A stretch of DNA of 64,000 nt, taken from the NCBI RefSeq assembly GCF_015767435.1, contig NZ_JADWOV010000301.1, positions 1 through 64,000 of the forward strand. The letters are read 5' to 3'. Source of the DNA: Polaribacter sp. BAL334. Its GTDB lineage: Bacteria; Bacteroidota; Bacteroidia; Flavobacteriales; Flavobacteriaceae. Shown here piece by piece: positions 43,987-51,260 of the stretch (positions are counted from its first letter, which is position 1; the number at the start of each line of letters is the position of its first letter). The notes under the pieces were generated by a model. That model was not told the origin of the DNA. It did not search any database and was given only the letters and a program-made list of their open reading frames with translations. A program made the position numbers and the translations under genes.

Positions 43987-44627
43987 AAAAATACTCAGTG
44001 GTCATAGTTGATGACCATACTTTATTGTCACAAGCTATTCAAAGTATGGTAGATACTTTTAAAAATTTTACAGTTTTATATACTTGTAAAAATGGTCAAG
44101 ATTTGTTAGAAATGATGTCAAAATCATCTGAAAATATCCCTAATGTTATTTTGATGGATGTAAATATGCCCATCATGAATGGTATAGAAGCAACAAGTTT
44201 ACTCACTCAAAAATATCCCTCAGTGCATGTCATTGCACTTTCTGTAGAAGATGACGACAGTACAATTTTAAAAATGCTGAAAGCTGGAGCAATAGGTTAT
44301 TTATTGAAAGATACTGAAAAAAGTGTTTTGGAAAAAGCATTGATTGAAATTGTTGAAAACGGATTTTATCACACAAAAAATGTAACAAATTTGTTGGTAA
44401 AATCTCTAAATGATTCTGATGAAGAGGAAATTATACTAAAAGAACATGAAATTACTTTCTTGAAATTAGCTTGTTCTGAATTGACTTATAGAGAAATTGC
44501 AGCAATTATGGTGCTAAGTCCAAAAACAATAGACGGTTATAGAGATGGTTTATTTACCAAATGCAACGTAAAAAACAGAGTAGGTTTAGTGATATATGCT
44601 ATCAAAAATAAAATTTACACTGTTTAA
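43983..44627 (+). CDS. NarL/LuxR-family response regulator
   Basis: A 214-aa regulator with a receiver domain (VVIVDDHTLLSQAIQ acidic pair; phospho-acceptor Asp in VILMDVNMPIMNG near residue 57; Lys in GYLLKDTEKS) and a C-terminal LuxR-type helix-turn-helix (LTYREIAAIMVLSPKTIDGYRDGLFTK, about 170-196). It starts inside the kinase stop codon. Target genes are unknown; the operon leader at 41815-42000 with its AACGAATTAATTCGTT palindrome is a reasonable candidate site. Confidence 0.93.
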   Translation: MKKYSVVIVDDHTLLSQAIQSMVDTFKNFTVLYTCKNGQDLLEMMSKSSENIPNVILMDVNMPIMNGIEATSLLTQKYPSVHVIALSVEDDDSTILKMLKAGAIGYLLKDTEKSVLEKALIEIVENGFYHTKNVTNLLVKSLNDSDEEEIILKEHEITFLKLACSELTYREIAAIMVLSPKTIDGYRDGLFTKCNVKNRVGLVIYAIKNKIYTV

Positions 44628-44635
44628 AAATTGTG

Positions 44636-44643
44636 TAAATTTG
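44636..44643 (+). promoter_or_regulatory. -7 box for rbfA, near-leaderless
   Basis: A perfect TAAATTTG whose last base is 4 nt before the rbfA ATG. The start point would fall at or within a few bases of the start codon. Confidence 0.5.
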
Positions 44644-44647
44644 CAGC

Positions 44648-45043
44648 ATGGAAGAAACAAATAGACAACGAAAAATTGCAGGAGTATTGCAAAAAGATTT
44701 GGTTGATGTGTTGCAAAAAGCGGCACAAGATGGTATGAAAGGTGTAATTATTTCTGTATCTAAAGTAAGTGTGACTTCCGATTTGGGAGTTGCAAAAGTT
44801 TATTTAAGCATTTTTCCATCAGAAAAAAGAGACGAAATTATAAAAGGAGTGCAATCAAACACCATTTTAATTCGTCATGAAATGGCTCAAAGAACTAAGA
44901 ATCAATTGCGAAGAATGCCAGAATTGTTATTTTTTGGTGATGACACCTTAGATTATTTGGAAAAAATCGATAAATCTTTGCAAGGAAAAGACGAAAATCC
45001 GATTAAAAATCCGGAATTATTGCCAAGACGTCAAAAAAGATAA
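44648..45043 (+). CDS. rbfA: 30S ribosome-binding factor A
   Basis: A 131-aa KH-fold ribosome maturation factor acting on 16S rRNA in late 30S assembly and cold growth. Typical sequence: NRQRKIAGVLQKDLVDVLQKA at the N-terminus, VISVSKVSVTSDLGVAKVYLSIFPSE, and the C-terminal LRRMPELLFFGDDTLDYLEKIDKSL. The length is normal. It is 20 nt downstream of the response regulator but has its own -7 box almost touching the ATG. The LolC/E-like permease gene follows 10 nt later. Confidence 0.93.
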   Translation: MEETNRQRKIAGVLQKDLVDVLQKAAQDGMKGVIISVSKVSVTSDLGVAKVYLSIFPSEKRDEIIKGVQSNTILIRHEMAQRTKNQLRRMPELLFFGDDTLDYLEKIDKSLQGKDENPIKNPELLPRRQKR

Positions 45044-45053
45044 AACCCACTCT

Positions 45054-46259
45054 TTGCGTTTTTCAACCTACATAGCCAAAAGATATTTATTTACTAAAAC
45101 CAGTAATAACGCTATCAATATCATCACAATTATTGCTTCATTTGGTGTAATTGTTGGTTCTTTAGCGCTTTTTATAATTCTTTCAGGATTTTCAGGTCTG
45201 CGAACTTTCAGCTATGGATTGTTAGATAGTGCAAGTCCAGATATTAAAATTTCTGCAACCAAAGGCAAATCTTTTTTGATAACAGATTCAATTTCTCAAA
45301 TTTTACATCAAAATTCGGGGATAAAATCAGTTGCAAAAGTGATTGAAGAACGTGTTTTTTTGGAATATGAAGAGAAAAATGAGATTGCTTTTATAAAAGG
45401 AGTTTCGTCAAATTATCCTGAAATTACTCAAATTGATTCTACGCTTAGTACAGGAATTTGGATTGATACCAATTATGTAAACACAGCAGTAATTGGAAGA
45501 ACAATTGCTTTAAAACTCTCTTTAGGCGTTCGAAATTTTACTGAACCTTTGCGAATTTTAGTACCAAAACCAGGAACAGGATTTATAAATCCCCAGAATG
45601 CTTTTTATAAAACTGAAGTTCAAATCATTGGTTTGTATACAGGAACTGAGGAATTTGAAAGTAAATATGTGTTTGTTGATATTGATCAAGCTGCTGATTT
45701 GCTGAATTTTACAAAAAATCAAATTACGTCTTTTGAAATCAAATTGAAAGAAAATTCAATTGTTGATGATGTTGCAGCGCAATTGCAATCTAAATTGGGG
45801 ACTGATTTTAAAGTGGAAACCAAAGAACAATTGAATGAAGTTTTTTACAAAGTAATCAATACTGAAAATTTTGTGTCTTATTTGATTTTTACGTTGATTA
45901 TCATCATTGCGTTGTTCAATGTGATTGGGTCAATAATCATGATGATTATTGATAAAAAGGACAATCTCAAAACCCTTTTTAGTTTAGGAGCAACAGTTGC
46001 TGAAATCAAGAAAATATTTGTGCTTCAGGGTTTTTTATTAACTCTTTTTGGGATGATTTTTGGACTTTTTTTAGGTGTTATTTTGGTGTTTCTTCAACAA
46101 AAATATGGATGGTTTATGATTACCGAAAGTTTGGCTTATCCTGTTGAGTTTCAATTTTCAAATTTGTTGGTCGTCGTTTTTACAATTACTATTTTAGGTT
46201 ATATTGCAGCAAAAATTGCTAGTAGTAGAATTACTCAAGAGTTTATTGAAAAAAAATAA
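45054..46259 (+). CDS. LolC/LolE-like ABC transporter permease
   Basis: A 401-aa inner-membrane protein, starting with TTG (MRFSTYIAKRYLFTKTSNNAINIITIIASFGVIVG). It has one N-terminal TM, a large periplasmic MacB-like domain (about 50-265), then three FtsX-type TM segments (SYLIFTLIIIIALFNVIGSIIMMI; FVLQGFLLTLFGMIFGLFLG; LLVVVFTITILGYIAAKIAS). The N-terminal S-N-N-A-I-N motif matches the LolCE family that moves lipoproteins from the inner membrane to LolA. No ATPase gene is adjacent. Placed directly after rbfA, as in many Flavobacteria. Confidence 0.88.
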   Translation: MRFSTYIAKRYLFTKTSNNAINIITIIASFGVIVGSLALFIILSGFSGLRTFSYGLLDSASPDIKISATKGKSFLITDSISQILHQNSGIKSVAKVIEERVFLEYEEKNEIAFIKGVSSNYPEITQIDSTLSTGIWIDTNYVNTAVIGRTIALKLSLGVRNFTEPLRILVPKPGTGFINPQNAFYKTEVQIIGLYTGTEEFESKYVFVDIDQAADLLNFTKNQITSFEIKLKENSIVDDVAAQLQSKLGTDFKVETKEQLNEVFYKVINTENFVSYLIFTLIIIIALFNVIGSIIMMIIDKKDNLKTLFSLGATVAEIKKIFVLQGFLLTLFGMIFGLFLGVILVFLQQKYGWFMITESLAYPVEFQFSNLLVVVFTITILGYIAAKIASSRITQEFIEKK

Positions 46260-46265
46260 TTTATT

Positions 46266-46805
46266 ATGAGATTTATATTTTACGTTATAATAGTTCAATT
46301 TCTTGCTCATAATATGTATGCCCAAAAATTAGAAGCATATAAAATTGTCAGTGAAAGTATCGTAAAAAATTATTACAAAGATTGTAAGATCGATGTTCCT
46401 GATAATTGGATTTCTCACACAACAGACCCAGGGTTGATAGCTCACACTCCAAAGAAGTATATAGATAGTATAGCCCCTTTTTCCACCACTCCTTCAGTAA
46501 TTATTAGAAAAGAGCGAAAAAGTAAAGACTTAAATCACCTTTTAAAAGAATTTTTAGACACAAGAAAAAGTTATTACGAAATTTTTCAATATGAAATTTT
46601 AAATATAAAACATCCAATTTATAATAACTGTTATGTGGTTGTGTATGATTTATTAGAAAAATATGGAAAAGAAAGAATAATGTGTTTTCTTTTTAATGAT
46701 AAAAGAAAATCTTTTGTTATTTATTATTCAAGTAATATAAATTTTTTTGATGAATACATAATAGATGTTGAAAAAATGGTTAATTCTTTCAGGATATTAA
46801 ATTAA
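46266..46805 (+). CDS. Exported protein of unknown function
   Basis: A 179-aa protein with signal peptide (MRFIFYVIIVQFLAHNMYAQ). The mature part has alternating strands and helices: CKIDVPDNWISHTTDPGLIAHTP, PSVIIRKERKSKDLNHLLKEFL, VVVYDLLEKYGKERIMCFLFN, SFVIYYSS and a C-terminal helix VEKMVNSFRI. The layout recalls PsbP/DUF1795-like exported proteins (a strand pair followed by a final S-F-R-I helix), but I cannot confirm this. Its stop overlaps the convergent dusB stop by 4 nt. Confidence 0.6.
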   Translation: MRFIFYVIIVQFLAHNMYAQKLEAYKIVSESIVKNYYKDCKIDVPDNWISHTTDPGLIAHTPKKYIDSIAPFSTTPSVIIRKERKSKDLNHLLKEFLDTRKSYYEIFQYEILNIKHPIYNNCYVVVYDLLEKYGKERIMCFLFNDKRKSFVIYYSSNINFFDEYIIDVEKMVNSFRILN

Positions 46806-47800
46806 ATATCCGAAAACACCACATCACCAAACGTAGCCTCCACTAAATCTAAAGTTTCAAAAATTTTTGTTGGATCATCAGCAGTGACCAATTGCGTTCT
46901 AAATTCTTTAAAATTTGGAATTCCTTTGAAATAATTGGTGTAATGTCTGCGAGTTTCAACAATTCCAAGACGCTCGCCTTTCCAATCCATAGACCAAGTT
47001 AAATGATTTCTTGCAGCTTCAACTCTGTCATGAATTGTTGGTTTTGCTAAATGTTCACCTGTGGCAAAATAATGCTTAATTTCATTAAAAATCCATGGAT
47101 AACCAATGGCTGCTCTGCCAATCATTATTCCATCCAAACCGTATTTATTTTTATATTCTAACGCTTTTTCAGGAGAATCAATATCGCCATTTCCAAAAAT
47201 GGGCATGGTAATTCTTGGATTATTTTTTACTCGAGCAACGTGCGACCAATCAGAATGACCTTTATACATTTGAGCTCTGGTTCTTGCATGAACTGTTAAT
47301 GCTTGTACGCCAATGTCTTGTAAACGTTCAGCGACCTCATCAATATTGATGGAATTTTCATCCCAACCTAAACGTGTTTTTACGGTTACAGGAAGATTTG
47401 TTCCTTTGATGACAGCCTTGGTTAATCGCACCATTAAATCGATATCTTTTAAAACCCCTGCACCTGCACCTTTGCAAACCACTTTTTTTACAGGACAACC
47501 AAAGTTAATATCCACTAAATCAGGTTGAACTGCATCTACAATTCGAGATGACATTTCCATTGCTTCTTCATCTCCACCAAATATTTGAATTCCAACAGGA
47601 CGTTCATAATCAAAAATATCTAACTTCATTTTACTTTTTACAGCATCACGAATTAAGCCTTCTGAAGATATAAATTCTGAATACATCAAATCAGCTCCAT
47701 GCAATTTGCATAAGCGACGAAATGGTGGATCGCTCACATCTTCCATTGGCGCTAATAATAATGGAAAATCTGGAAGTTCTATCTTGTCAATTCTTACCAA
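46802..47800 (-). CDS. dusB: tRNA-dihydrouridine synthase, DusB type
   Basis: A 332-aa FMN-dependent enzyme that reduces specific uridines in the tRNA D-loop. TIM-barrel features: LLLAPMEDVSDPPFRRLCKLHGADLMYSEFIS-type N-terminus, GIQIFGGDEEAM, VDINFGCPVKKVVCKGAGAGVL with the catalytic Cys near 109, TVKTRLGWDENSINI, LTVHARTRAQMYKGHSDW and IFGNGDIDSPE, GLDGIMIGRAAIGYPWIF. All landmarks are present and the length is normal. Likely cotranscribed with the M28 peptidase gene upstream on the minus strand (17-nt gap). Confidence 0.95.
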   Translation of the reverse strand: MVRIDKIELPDFPLLLAPMEDVSDPPFRRLCKLHGADLMYSEFISSEGLIRDAVKSKMKLDIFDYERPVGIQIFGGDEEAMEMSSRIVDAVQPDLVDINFGCPVKKVVCKGAGAGVLKDIDLMVRLTKAVIKGTNLPVTVKTRLGWDENSINIDEVAERLQDIGVQALTVHARTRAQMYKGHSDWSHVARVKNNPRITMPIFGNGDIDSPEKALEYKNKYGLDGIMIGRAAIGYPWIFNEIKHYFATGEHLAKPTIHDRVEAARNHLTWSMDWKGERLGIVETRRHYTNYFKGIPNFKEFRTQLVTADDPTKIFETLDLVEATFGDVVFSDI

Positions 47801-47817
47801 AATTTATTTTTTAAGTT

Positions 47818-49041
47818 TTAGAAACCAATTTCTTTTATTACTTCTTTTGCCTCTCTTTTAATCACAACAGTTGTTTTATCTCCTTCTTTAAAAACCGACA
47901 ATGCTCGCATATAACTCATCATATTTGTGATGGTGCTATCACCTAATTTCACAATAATATCTCCTTTTTTCAAACCTGCTTTTTGAGCTGCTTTTCCTTC
48001 TGAAACACCATCAATTCTCATTCCTTGTCCATCATATAAATAATCAGGAATTACACCCAAACCAACTTTAAAACGTGGTGTAGATTCACTTTCATTGACT
48101 GTTTTTCTGAAAGCCAATTTTCCATTGTCGTCCAAATCACTAATAATATTGAAAATATATTCCGAAATCAATTTCATTCCGTCATAATTTAGTTTTTCTG
48201 AATCATCACTTGGTTTGTGATAATCTTCATGTTGACCTGTGAAAAAATGCAACACAGGAATATCTGCCAAATAAAAACTAGTATGATCACTTGGACCAAC
48301 TCCAGATTCTTGCTGAACCAATTTAAAATTTTTATTATGTGATTTCAACACTTGCTTAAAAATGGGCGAAGTTCCAGTGCCATAAACCGCTAAAGTGCTG
48401 TCTTTTTTCATACGGCCAACCATGTCCATATTGATCATATAAGAAACTTTTTTGATGTCAATTGTTGGATTTTTTACAAAATAATTCGAACCCAATAAAC
48501 CCATTTCTTCTCCAGAAAAAGCCATGAAAAGGTAATTATTTCCGGTGTTTTTTGTTGTTAGTTTTGCTGCCAAATTCAATAAAACTGCCACTCCAGAAGC
48601 ATTATCATCTGCGCCATTGTGAATTGCTTTGATAGAATCTCTGTATAAAGAACCTTCACCACCAAAACCCAAATGGTCAAAATGGGCTCCAATGATAATG
48701 GTATTTTCTGCTTTGTTATCTAAAAATCCAATGACATTATTTCCGGTAATGGTACCATCACCATTCACATCAAATTTCACTTCATCATGTGGATTTGTTT
48801 TTGGTTTGAAACTAAAAGTTTGCAGAAAACCTGAAGTTCCTTTTGGCTGCAACCCCAATTCTTTAAATCGATTTTCAATATATGTTGCAGCTTCTTTTTC
48901 ACCTTTTGTGCCTGTTTGTCTTCCTTCTAAAGCATCAGAAGCTAAAAAAGTGACGTCTTCCGTAATTCGATTTTCTTGATTTATGGCTGGTTTGCAACTA
49001 AAAATAAAACCTAAAAAAAGCAGAAATAAGATGTTTTTCAT
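47818..49041 (-). CDS. M28-family metallopeptidase lipoprotein with PDZ domain
   Basis: A 407-aa protein with lipobox GFIFSC (mature CKPAINQ). The M28 peptidase domain (about 25-300) shows the di-zinc ligands: IIGAHFDHLGFG (His/Asp), HNGADDNASGVA (Asp), AFSGEEMGLLGS (catalytic Glu pair), YMINMDMVGRM (Asp) and the distal His in VLHFFTGQHEDYH. A PDZ domain (about 320-400, GLKKGDIIVKLGDSTITNM) follows. It is an aminopeptidase-type enzyme in the envelope that trims peptides. Divergent from the TolB-like lipoprotein. Confidence 0.92.
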   Translation of the reverse strand: MKNILFLLFLGFIFSCKPAINQENRITEDVTFLASDALEGRQTGTKGEKEAATYIENRFKELGLQPKGTSGFLQTFSFKPKTNPHDEVKFDVNGDGTITGNNVIGFLDNKAENTIIIGAHFDHLGFGGEGSLYRDSIKAIHNGADDNASGVAVLLNLAAKLTTKNTGNNYLFMAFSGEEMGLLGSNYFVKNPTIDIKKVSYMINMDMVGRMKKDSTLAVYGTGTSPIFKQVLKSHNKNFKLVQQESGVGPSDHTSFYLADIPVLHFFTGQHEDYHKPSDDSEKLNYDGMKLISEYIFNIISDLDDNGKLAFRKTVNESESTPRFKVGLGVIPDYLYDGQGMRIDGVSEGKAAQKAGLKKGDIIVKLGDSTITNMMSYMRALSVFKEGDKTTVVIKREAKEVIKEIGF

Positions 49042-49052
49042 AATGTAACTAT

Positions 49053-49060
49053 TATTTTTG
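49053..49060 (+). promoter_or_regulatory. -7 box for the TolB-like gene
   Basis: A perfect TATTTTTG, 25 nt before the ATG at 49086, in the 44-bp divergent spacer. Confidence 0.5.
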
Positions 49061-49085
49061 CAAAGTTAAATAATTTAAAAAGAAA

Positions 49086-50171
49086 ATGAGAATTCTTTCA
49101 GTGCTAGTATTGGTTTGTGTATTATTTTCGTGCAAAAACGAAAAAAAACAAGAAGTAATTGATAAAAATGAAAAAAATCCGCTGATTTTTCCTGAGGAAA
49201 AACATTTCAAAAATATCACGCAAATCACTTTTGGAGGTGACAATGCTGAGGCATATTGGAGTTTTGATGACAAACAAATCGTTTTTCAATCCAATAATAA
49301 AAATTGGAATGTAAACTGTGATCAAATGTTTTTGATGAAAGTTGGCGAAACTTTTAAAGATACAATTCCACCAATGATTTCAACAGGATTTGGACGCACA
49401 ACGTGTGCTTATTTTTTGCCTGACAACAAGCATTTTGTGTATGGCTCAACACATTTGGTTGATAAAGAATGTCCTGAAGTCCCTTTGCGTAAAAACGGAA
49501 AATATGTGTGGCCAATTTATGATTCGTTTGATATTTTTGTGTCAGATTTACAAGGAAATATTGTCAAACAATTGACCAATGAAATTGGCTATGATGCTGA
49601 AGCTACAGTGTCACCAAAAGGCGATAAAATTGTATTTACATCAACAAGAAGTGGAGATTTAGAATTATACACCATGAATATTGATGGAACTGATGTAAAA
49701 CAAATTACCAACGAATTGGGATATGATGGAGGTGCATTTTTTTCTCCTGATGGAACAAAATTAATTTTCAGAGCTTCAAGACCAAAAACCGAAGAGGAAA
49801 TCAAAGCATATAAGGATTTGTTAGCGCAAGGTTTGGTGGAACCAACAGATATGGAATTATTTATTTGCAATGCAGATGGTTCAGAATTGCGTCAATTAAC
49901 CGATTTAGGAAATGCCAATTGGAGTCCGTTTTTTCATCCTTCAGGAAAAAAGATTTTATTTTCTTCGAATTTTGAAGCAGAAAGAGGATTTCCATTCAAT
50001 TTGTATATGATAGATTTGGACGGAAAAAATTTAGAAAGAGTCACTCATGGAGAAACTTTTGATGCTTTTCCTGTGTTTTCAAATGACGGAAAAAAATTGA
50101 TTTTTTCTTCCAATAGAAATAATGGTGGAGGAAGAGATACGAATTTGTTTATTGCAGAATGGCAGGATTAA
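49086..50171 (+). CDS. TolB-like beta-propeller lipoprotein
   Basis: A 361-aa protein with lipobox VLFSC (mature CKNEKKQ). It contains repeated WD40-like Tol-Pal PD40 blades: AYWSFDDKQIVFQSNN, ATVSPKGDKIVFTSTRSGDLELYTMNIDGTD, AFFSPDGTKLIFRASRP, PFFHPSGKKILFSSNFE and PVFSNDGKKLIFSSNRNNGGGRDTNLFIAEW. Six blades can be counted. Such proteins bind peptides or carbohydrates in the envelope, often beside peptidases; here an M28 peptidase lipoprotein is divergent. The exact role is unknown. Confidence 0.87.
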   Translation: MRILSVLVLVCVLFSCKNEKKQEVIDKNEKNPLIFPEEKHFKNITQITFGGDNAEAYWSFDDKQIVFQSNNKNWNVNCDQMFLMKVGETFKDTIPPMISTGFGRTTCAYFLPDNKHFVYGSTHLVDKECPEVPLRKNGKYVWPIYDSFDIFVSDLQGNIVKQLTNEIGYDAEATVSPKGDKIVFTSTRSGDLELYTMNIDGTDVKQITNELGYDGGAFFSPDGTKLIFRASRPKTEEEIKAYKDLLAQGLVEPTDMELFICNADGSELRQLTDLGNANWSPFFHPSGKKILFSSNFEAERGFPFNLYMIDLDGKNLERVTHGETFDAFPVFSNDGKKLIFSSNRNNGGGRDTNLFIAEWQD

Positions 50172-50205
50172 TAGTATTCAAGGTTTAAAATTCAAAATTC
50201 AAATT

Positions 50206-50484
50206 TTGGCTTGGACAAAGGAAAAAATTCTTAAAAATATTGAAATCTTAATGCGAAGTAAATTTAAGGAGCCAAAAGAAGCTTTTGATTTTTATGACGA
50301 AGACAAAGATGGTTTTTTGACAAAGAATGATTTCAAAAATTTACTGAAAGAAGCCAATGTCAGTATTTTAATTCGTGGTTTGGTTGCCGAATTTATGCTA
50401 CAAAGTTTTGATAAAAATGGTGATGAATTGGTTGATTGGCAAGAATTTCAAGCGGCGATTGCTGAGACAAGTCTTAGAAAATAA
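50206..50484 (+). CDS. EF-hand protein
   Basis: About 92 aa from a TTG at 50206 (MAWTKEKILKNIEILMRSKF); an ATG at 50251 would give 77 aa but cut the usual N-terminal helix. Two EF-hands: DFYDEDKDGFLTKNDF and SFDKNGDELVDWQEF, each with D-x-D/N-x-D/G spacing of calcium ligands. No signal peptide, so cytoplasmic. The TTG lies at the end of a dispersed TTCAAAATTC-type repeat. The last 29 nt of shared sequence (50440-50468) recur at 53413-53441, where the same frame would end ETEL rather than ETSLRK. Confidence 0.72.
   Translation: MAWTKEKILKNIEILMRSKFKEPKEAFDFYDEDKDGFLTKNDFKNLLKEANVSILIRGLVAEFMLQSFDKNGDELVDWQEFQAAIAETSLRK
50440..50468 (+). repeat. 29-bp direct repeat, copy 1 (inside EF-hand gene 3' end)
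   Basis: Identical over 29 bases to 53413-53441, same orientation. It encodes QEFQAAIAET of the EF-hand protein. The two copies bracket the LytTR/kinase module (50469-53412). Confidence 0.85.
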
Positions 50485-50495
50485 ATAGCTTATTT

Positions 50496-51260
50496 TCAGT
50501 AGTTAATCCATGTTTTAATTTTTTCATTAAAACTTCTCCCTGATGTAATACTTGATTTCTTTTTATTATTGAGATTGAAAATATATCGACTATTAAAATA
50601 CTTCTGAATATCCAGAATATGATCTTTATTGATAATGATACTTCTATGAATTCTTATAAAATTATTTGGTAATTTTAGTTCTAAGTTACTTATAGATTCT
50701 GTGCTAAGATAATTTCCTAAATCAGTATTTATAAAGGTGTAATTATTATCTGCTTCAAAAAAAGAAACATCATTGAGTTTTATAAAAATCAATTTACTAT
50801 CTTTTTTTACAGTAATCGAAGTCATTTTTTTCTCTTCTTTCTTGCTTGTAATTTGTTTTAAAACAGTTAAAATTTCATCAGAATTTTTGTTTTTATGAAA
50901 TGATTTTAATTTTTGAACAGTTTTTTCAATACGTTCTAATTTTACAGGTTTCACCAAATAATCAATACTATTGGTTTCGAAAGCTTCTAATGCATATTGG
51001 TCATATGCAGTGCAAAATACCACAATTGGGATGCTTGATAATTTTTCTAATAATTCAAAACCTGAACAACCAGGCATTTCAATATCTAAAAAAATAATTT
51101 CTGGGTTTAGTTTTTCTATTTTTTTTTGAGCTTCAATTCCGTTTTTTGCAACTCCAATCACTTGAAAAGTCCCTGGAAATTGATTCAATAAATTTTTTAA
51201 TCCAGTTGTTGCAGGAGCTTCATCATCAATTATGAGAGTTGTATAAATTCTAGTATTCAT
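50496..51260 (-). CDS. LytTR-family response regulator
   Basis: A 254-aa regulator with a receiver domain (LIIDDEAPATTGLKNLL; phospho-Asp in IIFLDIEMPGCSGF near residue 58; Lys in SIDYLVKPVKLERI) and a C-terminal LytTR DNA-binding domain (FFEADNNYTFINTDLGNYLS, NFIRIHRSIIINKDHI, about 155-250). It overlaps the kinase gene by 11 nt. With the kinase it forms a LytS/LytR-type two-component pair. Target genes are unknown. Confidence 0.93.
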   Translation of the reverse strand: MNTRIYTTLIIDDEAPATTGLKNLLNQFPGTFQVIGVAKNGIEAQKKIEKLNPEIIFLDIEMPGCSGFELLEKLSSIPIVVFCTAYDQYALEAFETNSIDYLVKPVKLERIEKTVQKLKSFHKNKNSDEILTVLKQITSKKEEKKMTSITVKKDSKLIFIKLNDVSFFEADNNYTFINTDLGNYLSTESISNLELKLPNNFIRIHRSIIINKDHILDIQKYFNSRYIFNLNNKKKSSITSGRSFNEKIKTWINY

